A stretch of 20,410 nucleotides of DNA from CAYHDN01 sp964355425 (GTDB lineage Bacteria > Patescibacteriota > UBA1384 > XYA2-FULL-43-10 > CAINNR01). The stretch lies in the NCBI GenBank assembly GCA_964355425.1, contig CAYHDN010000010.1:1-20410 (forward strand). Direction: 5' to 3'. The notes under the pieces are model-generated. The model searched no databases. It was not told the DNA's origin and saw nothing but the letters and a program-made list of their open reading frames with translations. A program made the position numbers and the translations under genes. Below, piece after piece: positions 12,921 to 19,739 of this stretch. Numbering within the stretch: the stretch's first letter is position 1; the number at the start of each line of letters is the position of its first letter.

Positions 12921-12984
12921 CACTGATCTTTTACACTGATCCACACAGATTTTATTAGTGATTATCTGTGACAATAGATCAGTG
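12921..12984. mobile_element. Empty copy of the CACWGAT palindromic element (between gatA and the cyclophilin)
   Basis: CACTGAT at 12921 and 12934 and CACAGAT at 12944, then ATTAGTG at 12954, ATCTGTG at 12964 and ATCAGTG at 12978. Spacings are 13, 10, 10, 10, 14, close to the 14-10-x-10-14 rule. The right edge lies 15 nt after the gatA stop. Outside the right edge, the minus-strand ATAATGAAGT plus AAAAACTTCCAC resembles the outer flank of the copy at 11790-11812. Confidence 0.7.
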
Positions 12985-12999
12985 GAAGTTTTTACTTCA

Positions 13000-14478
13000 T
13001 TATAATTTTGGTTTCTTAAGGTGGTAATCAGTTGCCCGCTGAAAGGCATCGGCAATTTCGATGATTTTACCCTCGCCCAAATGCGGGCCAATTATCTGCA
13101 TACCAACTGGCAAGCCATTTGATGTGAACCCGGCAGGAATTGACATCGCTGGTACGCCGGCGGGGTTTATCGGTACGGTATCAACATCAGCCAGATACAT
13201 CGAAAGCGGATCTTCAAGCTTTTCGCCGATTTTGAAGGCCGTAAAAGGAGAGACGGGAGTGACAAGGACATCATATTTCTTGAATGCATCTTCGTACTCT
13301 TTTTTGATTAAAGTTCGAACCTGCGCTGCCTTTTTATAATAGGCGTCGTGGTAACCAGAAGATAAAGTATGCGTTCCCATCATAATTGACCGCTTGGCTT
13401 CGTCGCCAAATCCAACTGTCCGATTCTTAAAATAAAGATCAATTAAATTTTTTATTTCTAATTTTTTATTTTTTATTTCGGAGTGCCCATAGCGCACTCC
13501 GTCATATCTGGCTAAATTTGATGATGCTTCCGATTTGGCGATGATATAGTAAGTTGCAATCGCGTAGTCGGTCATCGGCAGACTCATCTCCTCGACTTCG
13601 ACGCCCAAAGATTTTAGTTTTTCGATCGCTGACTTGATAATACTTCCAACTTCTGGGTTTAAACCTGCACCATAGAACTCTTTTGGAATGCCGATTTTTT
13701 TACCTTTGATATCTTTGCCTAAAAATGTTTTGTAGTCTGGCAATTTATCTTTCACTGATGTTGAATCTTGCGGGTCATTGCCGGCGATTATGTTTAATAT
13801 GATGGCGACATCGGCAGCCGATTTGGCAATTGGACCGATGGTATCGAATGATGAGGCGTAAGAGATTACTCCATTTCGAGAAACTAATCCGTAAGTGACT
13901 TTTAAGCCGGTGACCGAACAAAAACTCGCTGGCTGGCGGATCGATCCACCGGTATCAGTGCCGAGAGAAAACAGACATTCGTCGGCGGCAACAGCGGCGG
14001 CCGAGCCTCCCGATGAGCCACCAGGTACGCGACTCACATCCCAAGGGTTATGGGTTGGGCCGAACGCCGAATTTTCGGTTGATGAACCCATTGTAAATTC
14101 ATCAGTATTTACTTTGCCCAACATTATTGCTCCAGCATTTTCCAGTTTCTCTACCACTGTTGCGCTATAGGGCGGAATAAAATCATCCAAAATTTTTGAT
14201 ACTGCCGTGGATTTCACACCCTTTGTACAAAAAACATCTTTAAGCGCAACAGGAATTCCATCGAGGTCGGATATTGACTGATGATTTTTGTACCGCTCAT
14301 CAGATTGTTTCGCCTGCTCGCGAGCAATGTCAAAAGTTTTTGTGATATAGGAATTAATTTTCGGCTCAACTTTCTCTATTCTCTCAATGACAGATTCCAA
14401 AAGCTCACTTGGTGTAATTTCACCAGCTTTTAGTTTCTTAGTGGCTTCACTGATTGTAAGTTTATATAGGTCAGTCAT
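13000..14478 (-). CDS. gatA: Asp/Glu-tRNA(Asn/Gln) amidotransferase subunit A
   Basis: GatA releases ammonia from glutamine for GatB. The 492-aa amidase-signature protein has the catalytic triad Lys-cisSer-Ser at K80 (PVALKDVF), S155 (within PGGSSGGSAA) and S179 (GTDTGGSIRQPASF). The numbering is almost the same as in the well-studied S. aureus subunit (79, 154, 178). The C-terminal GLPVGMQIIGPHLGEGKI segment is also typical. It overlaps gatC by 8 nt. A 7-nt repeat array (13445-13479) encodes EIKNKKLEIKN in a surface loop just before NLIDLYFKNR. An empty heptamer element follows its stop codon. Confidence 0.97.
   Translation of the reverse strand: MTDLYKLTISEATKKLKAGEITPSELLESVIERIEKVEPKINSYITKTFDIAREQAKQSDERYKNHQSISDLDGIPVALKDVFCTKGVKSTAVSKILDDFIPPYSATVVEKLENAGAIMLGKVNTDEFTMGSSTENSAFGPTHNPWDVSRVPGGSSGGSAAAVAADECLFSLGTDTGGSIRQPASFCSVTGLKVTYGLVSRNGVISYASSFDTIGPIAKSAADVAIILNIIAGNDPQDSTSVKDKLPDYKTFLGKDIKGKKIGIPKEFYGAGLNPEVGSIIKSAIEKLKSLGVEVEEMSLPMTDYAIATYYIIAKSEASSNLARYDGVRYGHSEIKNKKLEIKNLIDLYFKNRTVGFGDEAKRSIMMGTHTLSSGYHDAYYKKAAQVRTLIKKEYEDAFKKYDVLVTPVSPFTAFKIGEKLEDPLSMYLADVDTVPINPAGVPAMSIPAGFTSNGLPVGMQIIGPHLGEGKIIEIADAFQRATDYHLKKPKL
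13445..13479. repeat. Degenerate 7-nt tandem repeat inside gatA
   Basis: Units AAATTTT, TTATTTC, TAATTTT, TTATTTT and TTATTTC in register with period 7. Low sequence complexity makes this weaker than the gatB and prmC arrays, but the last four units agree at most positions. Confidence 0.55.
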
Positions 14479-14791
14479 TATTAAAAACTCCCGGGACTTT
14501 TATTGAGCCATCATCAACTTCCGGCGCGTTCGATAAAAGTTCATCACGCGACTCTCTGTCGCCAGAATTTTTTACTTCATCGTCGCGAAAAACATTAGTA
14601 AGCCCAGTTACTTGTGCTGTTGGTTCAATGCCATTTGTATCAACTTTGTTAAGTAATTCAAAATTCTCCAAAACCGCACCAAGCTGGCCGGCAAATTTGG
14701 TTTCCTCCGCTTTCGAGAGTTCAATTCGAGCAAGCTGGGCGACATCTAACACCCAGGATGATTCTCCTGATTTTTCGTTATTTTCAATCAT
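14471..14791 (-). CDS. gatC: Asp/Glu-tRNA(Asn/Gln) amidotransferase subunit C
   Basis: Small subunit that wraps around GatA and stabilises the GatA-GatB interface. From the ATG at 14791 (MIENNEKSGESSW) it has 106 residues, with the family pattern VAQLARIELSKAEETKFAGQL, ILENF-like VLENFELLNKVDTNGIEPTAQV, and the C-terminal LLSNAPEVDDGSIKVPGV. A GTG at 14812 is in frame, but the -10 element lies between the two, so the ATG is favoured. With the predicted start of transcription only a few nucleotides before the ATG, the message would be nearly leaderless. First gene of the gatC-gatA pair. Confidence 0.94.
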   Translation of the reverse strand: MIENNEKSGESSWVLDVAQLARIELSKAEETKFAGQLGAVLENFELLNKVDTNGIEPTAQVTGLTNVFRDDEVKNSGDRESRDELLSNAPEVDDGSIKVPGVFNND

Positions 14792-14802
14792 ATTTACTCT
14801 GA

Positions 14803-14831
14803 ATTCTAGCACTTCAATCGTCGAAGTTCAA
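14803..14831 (-). promoter_or_regulatory. Promoter of gatC-gatA
   Basis: -35 TTGAAC (14826-14831), 17-nt spacer, extended -10 TGC-TAGAAT (14803-14808, five of six). Transcription would begin about 5-8 nt before the gatC ATG. Its spacer contains CAATCGTC (14815-14822), the inverse of GACGATTG (14856-14863) at the divergent promoter. Confidence 0.7.
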
Positions 14832-14860
14832 CACTTATATCAAACGTATGACTTTGACGA

Positions 14861-14889
14861 TTGACGAATTCAATTTAATAAGGTATTAT
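14861..14889 (+). promoter_or_regulatory. Promoter of the hotdog-fold gene
   Basis: -35 TTGACG (14861-14866), 17-nt spacer, -10 TATTAT (14884-14889, five of six). The predicted start is near 14896. The leader can form a CCTGC/GCAGG hairpin that runs into the AGGAGG ribosome site (14908-14913). Confidence 0.75.
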
Positions 14890-14925
14890 ATGCCTGCAAT
14901 CATCGGCAGGAGGAAGTGAAGAATT

Positions 14926-15450
14926 ATGGGCAAATTCACAGTTGTAGGACGCGAGAAGATGGTTGAGATGCTACCTTATCGCCGCTCCGCCCTCTTCATC
15001 GGTCCGGTCAAGATTGACTGGACGGGAAAGATAAAGAAAGCAACCGCAAGGTTGCAGATGAACGCAGACGACTACGCCACCTTGATCGAGGACCATTTCG
15101 GCTTCATCCCCGGTCACTTCTACATCGAAGCCATCAACCTGGTCGCGGCTGTGCTGGCTCTGAAGCTCCGTCAGCGCGTCAGCCACCGCAAGCCCAATCG
15201 CATTCCGGTGATCGCAATCACCGGCAAGACGAGGAACGGCGGCGGGGAGCTGGCCACACTACAGGACAACATAGTTGTCGAAGCCGAGGTTGTCCGTGGT
15301 CCGAAGAGGACCAGTGCTGGCTTCGTCGGCAGGGTCTACATCACCGACGACAAGGGTGTGGAACTCAGGGAACTCTGCAAGATGGAGGGGGAGAGCACTG
15401 GCATGCTCGTGGATCCCAAGAAGCTCAACAGCAAGCTCCACGGCGGATAG
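14926..15450 (+). CDS. FabZ-like hotdog-fold protein, GC-rich, probable acquired gene
   Basis: The 174-aa product resembles 3-hydroxyacyl-ACP dehydratases in outline. MVEMLPYRRSALFIGPVKID matches the FabZ opening (LPHRYPFLLVDRV type). DHFGFIPGHFYIEAINLVAA matches the active-site helix region, with H57 and E68 in place of the FabZ His and Glu. DNIVVEAEVVRGPKRTSAGF ... GRVYITDDKGVEL matches the closing beta strands. The His-Glu spacing is 3 residues shorter than in FabZ, so activity is uncertain. No other fatty-acid gene is in the window. Base composition and codon choice are much richer in GC than all neighbours, and it has its own promoter, strong ribosome site (AGGAGG, spacing 12 nt) and terminator, on the strand opposite to its neighbours. 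Acquisition by transfer is plausible. Confidence 0.6.
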   Translation: MGKFTVVGREKMVEMLPYRRSALFIGPVKIDWTGKIKKATARLQMNADDYATLIEDHFGFIPGHFYIEAINLVAAVLALKLRQRVSHRKPNRIPVIAITGKTRNGGGELATLQDNIVVEAEVVRGPKRTSAGFVGRVYITDDKGVELRELCKMEGESTGMLVDPKKLNSKLHGG

Positions 15451-15470
15451 CCGTGACAAAGAACGCAATC

Positions 15471-15504
15471 GCTCGTGCCCCGTCCTGGGGCCGGGCGTTT
15501 TTTT
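15471..15504 (+). terminator. Intrinsic terminator of the hotdog gene
   Basis: GCTCG, bulged T, GCCCC, 5-nt loop, GGGGC, CGGGC (15471-15496), then G and seven T. A very stable stem. It also separates the unit from the convergent ligA end at 15512. Confidence 0.93.
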
Positions 15505-15511
15505 ATTAGAA

Positions 15512-17566
15512 CTATTTAAGCATTTTTAAGAAATCTTCTTCTTGCAATATTTTAGTGCCAAACTTTTCTGCTTTTTCTAATTTTGAACCGGGTTCATCAC
15601 CCACAACTAAATAGTCTGTTTTTGAGGTTACGGCTGAATGAACGACGCCACCAAATTGGACGATTTTTTTGTGGGCATCATCGCGGGGCATCGACTCCAA
15701 CGAACCTGTAATAACAAAAGATTTTCCGCCTAATTTTTTTTCCCGGACAGGGGAGTGATATGGTTTAATTTTTACTCCCAACTCTTGCAATTTTTTGATC
15801 ATCTCCAAATTTTTTTTGTCGGAAAAATATTTTTCGAACGAATCGCCAACTGCTTCCCCTATTCCATAAAGTGAGTCCAGGTCTGCCTTTTTTAACAAGA
15901 GTATTTTTTCAATAGTCCCAGACTGCTCGGAAATATCAATTGCAGTTTGGGCTCCGACATGGCGAATTCCCAATGCATAAATAAAACGTTCCAGGGTTAT
16001 CTCTTTCGATTTCGCAATCGCCCCAACAGTGTTCTCCGCTGATTTTTCAGCAAATCGCTCCAACGGCTGCAAATCCTCTTCGCTTAATTTAAAAATATCA
16101 GCTGGATTTTTTATCAGTCCAACATTCCAAAGTTGTTCAATGATTTTCGGTCCCATACCTTCAATATCAAACGCATTTTTGGATACAAAAAAACCTATCT
16201 GTCGCAGTTGTCTGGTTGAACAATTTTTATCAGCACAATACCAGTCGACTTCTCCCTCTTTCTTCACTACCTTCCCGCCACAAACTGGGCAAGTACGAGG
16301 CATTTTAAATTCTTTTTCATCGCCATTGCGCATTTTCTTAATCGGTTCCACAACTTCAGGAATCACGTCACCGGCCTTGCGAATAATAACCGTATCGCCA
16401 ATTTTTATCTCTTTTCGGGCGATTTCATCAGCATTGTGAAGAGTTGCCCGCGAGACGGTTGATCCAGCGACCAAAGTCGGCTCCATTACCGCTACCGGTG
16501 TCAGCTTCCCGGTTCGGCCAACTTGGACAATAATATCTAAAATTTTGGATGTTGCCTCCTCGGCCGCAAATTTGTAAGCAATCATTCCTCTTGGCGCCTT
16601 GCCAACTACGCCAAGCCGTTCAAAAGCTTTTTTGTCGTCAACGATAATAACAACACCGTCAGTTTGACAAGACAATTTCTCCCGCGCTTTCTCCCAGTGT
16701 TTCAGATATTCTTCAACTTCAGCTAAATTTTTGCAGAGTTTATCTTCTTTGTTGGTTTTAAAGCCGAGACACGCAGCCAATTCATGCTCAAGGTGATGCT
16801 TATCCAGACCAATTTTTGCCGGGGTTGAATAGACAAAAAAATCTAAATCCCGTTCAGCTGTAACGCGCGGATCCAGCTGACGAATTGAGCCGGCAGCTAC
16901 ATTCCTTGGATTGGCGTATTTAGGCAAACTCTTTTTTTCACGGACAACATTTAGCTTTTCAAAATCAGCCTTTGACAAAAAAGCTTCGCCCCGAACTTCG
17001 AATCGGCCATGAAGTGCACTATCGGCGCCGCGGCCACAAAGATGTTTTCTCATATCTTCTCTTGGATGCAACCTTAGCGGAATTGAATGAATAGTTTTTA
17101 AATTACCGGTGACATCTTCGCCGACTGTTCCGTCGCCGCGAGTTGCGCCCTGGACCAAAACTCCATCTTCATAAACCAATGACACCGCCAGCCCATCCAT
17201 TTTTAGCTCGACATAATAGCCGAAACTTTCAATTGCCGACTTCGCTCCCATCCGGATTAAGCGCTCTTCCCACTTTTTTAGTTCCTGCAAATTAAAAACA
17301 TCATTAATCGAAAGCATTCGCGATTCATGACGAACTTTGGAAAATTTTTCCGCCGGCTTGGCGCCGATGCGTTGCGACGGCGAATCGGAAGTTATAAGAC
17401 CAGGAAATTGCTCCTCTAATTTTGTTAGTTCATGAAAAAGCGAATCGTAAGCGGCATCGGAAATTACCGGTTTATCGAGCACGTTGTAGCGATAGCGGTG
17501 ATCATCAATCTCCTTCCGCAACTGCTCGAGTCTCTTTTTTGCTTCCTCTTTATTCATTACTTTCAT
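15512..17566 (-). CDS. ligA: NAD-dependent DNA ligase
   Basis: Joins Okazaki fragments and repair nicks using NAD. The 684-aa protein has the complete domain order. These are the N-terminal NAD-capturing Ia domain (DHRYRYNVLDKPVISDAAYDSL), the adenylation domain with active-site K122 in LKMDG and the ATRGDGTVGEDVT and NPRNVAAGS segments, the OB fold (GRTGKLTPVAV), a Cys4 zinc finger (C426, C429, C444, C449), helix-hairpin-helix repeats (about 455-600), and a C-terminal BRCT domain (about 605-684). Near residues 168-188 a stretch (PREDMRKHLCGRGADSALHG) is longer than in most ligases, between PLRL and RFEVRGE. The ATG at 17566 overlaps the preceding gene's stop (TAATG); a second ATG three codons in is possible. 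Confidence 0.97.
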   Translation of the reverse strand: MKVMNKEEAKKRLEQLRKEIDDHRYRYNVLDKPVISDAAYDSLFHELTKLEEQFPGLITSDSPSQRIGAKPAEKFSKVRHESRMLSINDVFNLQELKKWEERLIRMGAKSAIESFGYYVELKMDGLAVSLVYEDGVLVQGATRGDGTVGEDVTGNLKTIHSIPLRLHPREDMRKHLCGRGADSALHGRFEVRGEAFLSKADFEKLNVVREKKSLPKYANPRNVAAGSIRQLDPRVTAERDLDFFVYSTPAKIGLDKHHLEHELAACLGFKTNKEDKLCKNLAEVEEYLKHWEKAREKLSCQTDGVVIIVDDKKAFERLGVVGKAPRGMIAYKFAAEEATSKILDIIVQVGRTGKLTPVAVMEPTLVAGSTVSRATLHNADEIARKEIKIGDTVIIRKAGDVIPEVVEPIKKMRNGDEKEFKMPRTCPVCGGKVVKKEGEVDWYCADKNCSTRQLRQIGFFVSKNAFDIEGMGPKIIEQLWNVGLIKNPADIFKLSEEDLQPLERFAEKSAENTVGAIAKSKEITLERFIYALGIRHVGAQTAIDISEQSGTIEKILLLKKADLDSLYGIGEAVGDSFEKYFSDKKNLEMIKKLQELGVKIKPYHSPVREKKLGGKSFVITGSLESMPRDDAHKKIVQFGGVVHSAVTSKTDYLVVGDEPGSKLEKAEKFGTKILQEEDFLKMLK

Positions 17567-18429
17567 TACTCTACAAAAAATTCCTGAAATTCCTGATCAA
17601 ATTTTTCACGGGCCTGACCTCGCCAGTCTTTGAGAGTTGTTGCAGTTTCTTCTTCAGTCATCCGCTCCAAAAGTACAGGCTTGAATACCTGGGAATCTAG
17701 ACCCATCATCGTGTTAAAGGTCCCGTCGCCTTTTGTCAATCTCCCGTCCCGATAATACATTTTCTGCCATTTAGGATTTTCTCTGCGTTCATCCGAGAGC
17801 TTGGTAATTAAACCATCTTTGATGAGTCTTTCGTATCCAATCTGTAGCACTTGGTTTGAAACTTGAACCTTTTTGGCCGCTGTTGTTATAGGCGTTCTGG
17901 CTATATCCCTATAATGATAATACGGCGATGTCGCAAGAAAATAACCCAAAAGATCAGATTTCGAATCAGAAGATAGTCCCGGATCGTCTTCAATTGCAGT
18001 AGCTATTTGAAACCTCCAACCTATATCGTAATGGACAGGAAGAACGCAGGAATTTTTCGGATCAGTTGATCGAAAATAGTTTTGATTGAAGAAAAGACCA
18101 AACTTTAACCAATTATCAAAATAATCTAAAGTGGTTATCGATTGACCGACTTCATAACCCTGGATAAATTTTCGATACGTTCTTTCAACCAAATCCAAAT
18201 AGAGTAGGCGTAATTCTTGAGCCTCCGGCGAGGATAACAAAATTTCCACTTCCCTGGTAATACCAGAAACAACACCGGCAGTATCAACTTTATCAAGTGC
18301 ATCAAAACCCAACTTTCGCCAATGATAACTCACGGCATAATCTTGCCGTTCATCATCGGTCAACTCAACCTCAAGGTCAGGAACCGAACCAAATTGTTCA
18401 ATCGGATTAAATCTTGGTATTTCGCTCAT
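17566..18429 (-). CDS. Hypothetical protein, 287 aa, with a possible winged-helix segment
   Basis: Not recognised. It is hydrophilic with no signal peptide or membrane segment, and acidic at the N-terminus (DLEVELTDDERQDYAV). Residues around 195-245 (KVQVSNQVLQIGYERLIKDG followed by LITKL and a charged turn) read like a helix-turn-helix: two helices, then a dominant-position strand turn. A regulator or DNA-binding role is only a guess. Its stop overlaps the ligA start by one base (TAATG), so the two are cotranslated. Upstream is a palindromic -10 region (18455-18469) that offers TATAAT on both strands; on the minus strand the -35 is poor. Codon usage looks like that of the minus-strand neighbours. 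Confidence 0.8.
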   Translation of the reverse strand: MSEIPRFNPIEQFGSVPDLEVELTDDERQDYAVSYHWRKLGFDALDKVDTAGVVSGITREVEILLSSPEAQELRLLYLDLVERTYRKFIQGYEVGQSITTLDYFDNWLKFGLFFNQNYFRSTDPKNSCVLPVHYDIGWRFQIATAIEDDPGLSSDSKSDLLGYFLATSPYYHYRDIARTPITTAAKKVQVSNQVLQIGYERLIKDGLITKLSDERRENPKWQKMYYRDGRLTKGDGTFNTMMGLDSQVFKPVLLERMTEEETATTLKDWRGQAREKFDQEFQEFFVE

Positions 18430-18433
18430 GGTA

Positions 18434-18461
18434 TTGACAAATTTACTTCCCTTGCTATAAT
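18434..18461 (+). promoter_or_regulatory. Consensus plus-strand promoter of a tiny RNA
   Basis: -35 TTGACA (18434-18439), 16-nt spacer, extended -10 TGC-TATAAT (18456-18461), both hexamers consensus. The -10 is half of a perfect palindrome CTATAAT-G-ATTATAG (18455-18469), whose other half gives TATAAT on the minus strand toward the 287-aa gene. Confidence 0.75.
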
Positions 18462-18467
18462 GATTAT

Positions 18468-18532
18468 AGAATCACGATGAAAAGAGTTCCCGACAGGTTT
18501 CGTCCTTACGGAACTCTTTTCTTTTTGTTTTT
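18468..18532 (+). ncRNA. Short transcript of about 65 nt ending in a strong terminator, antisense to the NYN gene end
   Basis: From the predicted start near 18468 the RNA runs directly into a perfect 11-bp stem, AAAAGAGTTCC (18480-18490) with GGAACTCTTTT (18510-18520), loop of 19 nt, followed by CTTTTTGTTTTTT. No gene follows on this strand. Its 3' part is complementary to the last codons of the NYN gene. An ATG at 18477 opens a frame (MKRVPDRFRPYG...) that passes through the terminator. Small RNA, leader peptide or attenuated transcript are all possible. Confidence 0.55.
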
Positions 18533-19024
18533 TGACAACTCTAATTTATTTTTCAAGCCATTCATAAAGGCAATATACTTATTCTGCGCGGATTGACGCA
18601 AAAGCCAGGAACTTTTAACGAAATTCGGCGCTAAAACCGTTAGAAGTTTTTCCTTTTCTATCAAGTATTTTACCAAACAGCCAAAATCGCCATCACCGGT
18701 AACAATAATGGCTTTATTATAGCTCTTGTAGTCGATCATCGCTTGGAGAACCAACTCAGCATCACAATTGCCTTTTACATTTCCATCCGGTCCTTGAAAA
18801 GTCGGTTTAAAGATCAAAACATAGCCATATTCTTGCAAAGACTTGTATAGCAAGGAATTGTTTTCAACATAACCGATAAAATAATAAACCTTTTTAGCTT
18901 GATATTTTTCTGCCAAGTATCTCCTAAATTTCTTCAAATCCAACTTCCACCCAAGTTCTCTAATACCGAGATTTAAGTTTTGCCCGTCAATAAAGGCAAA
19001 ATTTTTTTCTTCGTTTTTTGTCAT
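18506..19024 (-). CDS. NYN-domain (PIN-like, LabA/DUF88) putative ribonuclease
   Basis: The 172-aa protein has the acidic residues of the NYN fold in order: D13 and N16 in AFIDGQNLNLG, D88 in KGNCDAELVLQAMID (with D98), and D111/D113 in VTGDGDFGCLV. These form the metal site of PIN/FLAP-type nucleases (family knowledge). The C-terminal tail is Lys-rich (SKNKKKRVP), suiting nucleic acid binding. The last codons overlap the terminator hairpin of the plus-strand RNA. Upstream, an extended -10 TGC-TATAAT (19031-19036 on the plus strand) lies only 6 nt from the ATG, predicting a leaderless or nearly leaderless message. Substrate unknown. Confidence 0.9.
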   Translation of the reverse strand: MTKNEEKNFAFIDGQNLNLGIRELGWKLDLKKFRRYLAEKYQAKKVYYFIGYVENNSLLYKSLQEYGYVLIFKPTFQGPDGNVKGNCDAELVLQAMIDYKSYNKAIIVTGDGDFGCLVKYLIEKEKLLTVLAPNFVKSSWLLRQSAQNKYIAFMNGLKNKLELSKNKKKRVP

Positions 19025-19030
19025 AGCTAT

Positions 19031-19036
19031 ATTATA
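19031..19036 (-). promoter_or_regulatory. Extended -10 element of the NYN gene, leaderless arrangement
   Basis: TGC-TATAAT on the minus strand, 6 nt from the ATG at 19024. The -35 is weak. The site lies in a near-perfect palindrome, GCTATA-T-TATAGC (19026-19038). Confidence 0.5.
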
Positions 19037-19056
19037 GCAATATTAAATCGAAAAAA

Positions 19057-19707
19057 TTACAATTTTCGCTTGATTTTTGCCAACTCCGATTTGGCATTGA
19101 CTTGAATCTGCTTAATCAATCCGTCATAGATTTCCAGCAATTTCGAATCATGGCCAAAAACCCATTCCCTGCCTCGCAGGCAAGTTTCAAGAAAAATTCC
19201 CAGTGTTTCCTCTAAATATTGTCGGCGCCTTTTGATACCAAAACCACGAATTGTCCGTAAGTTATGCAAGCGGTCGGCCATTTTGATAATTAGTACCCAA
19301 CTATCCTTGCAATTGGCTCTGTAAAGTTGACGGAAATATTGATCTTCATTTTTTGGCTTAGTCAAAGCGGCAACCAAGAAAAATACTCGTTTCGGAAAAA
19401 AAATTCGCATCTCTTTTTTAATTTTTTTTACCGCTTCTCCATCCGGTCGCTCCCATTCATCATGCAAACTGGCAGCAACTTGCTCAATAATACCGCCATC
19501 AATGCGCCGGACAATTTCTGCCACCGCCAGACAGTGTTCATGATACGGATCGCCGGTTGCCCGCAGTTCCGCCCGATGATGCCAGACCGGAACATGTTTT
19601 GAGCGCATTAGCATCCCCAACTCTTCGTTCGAAAGTCCGGTCTGATGGCCACGCAAAACTTCCTGCAAAGTGAAAGTAAACGGTACTTCGACAAATTTCT
19701 TTATCAT
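19057..19707 (-). CDS. HD-domain phosphohydrolase of the RelA/SpoT type
   Basis: The 216-aa protein is a stand-alone HD domain. Metal-binding candidates are H56 (DPYHEHC), H82-D83 (SLHDEWE) and D145 in IIKMADRLHNLRTI. Spacing and the ADRLHNLRTI motif match the (p)ppGpp hydrolase domain of RelA/SpoT enzymes and small alarmone hydrolases (family numbering H53, H77-D78, D144). There is no synthetase or regulatory domain. The usual E-D pair just after HD is changed (EWERPD instead of a VEDT-type sequence), so alarmone hydrolysis is likely but not certain; another nucleotide could be the substrate. A TACAAT -10 (19717-19722) lies about 9 nt before the ATG, again suggesting a very short leader. Confidence 0.8.
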   Translation of the reverse strand: MIKKFVEVPFTFTLQEVLRGHQTGLSNEELGMLMRSKHVPVWHHRAELRATGDPYHEHCLAVAEIVRRIDGGIIEQVAASLHDEWERPDGEAVKKIKKEMRIFFPKRVFFLVAALTKPKNEDQYFRQLYRANCKDSWVLIIKMADRLHNLRTIRGFGIKRRRQYLEETLGIFLETCLRGREWVFGHDSKLLEIYDGLIKQIQVNAKSELAKIKRKL

Positions 19708-19739
19708 ATATACTATATTGTAACATTTTTTAAAATCAA

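Noticed and set aside
8868..12984. CRISPR array explanation for the CACAGAT repeats
   Set aside because: The units are 7 nt, occur in both orientations, and have 3-7 nt gaps; no cas genes are present.
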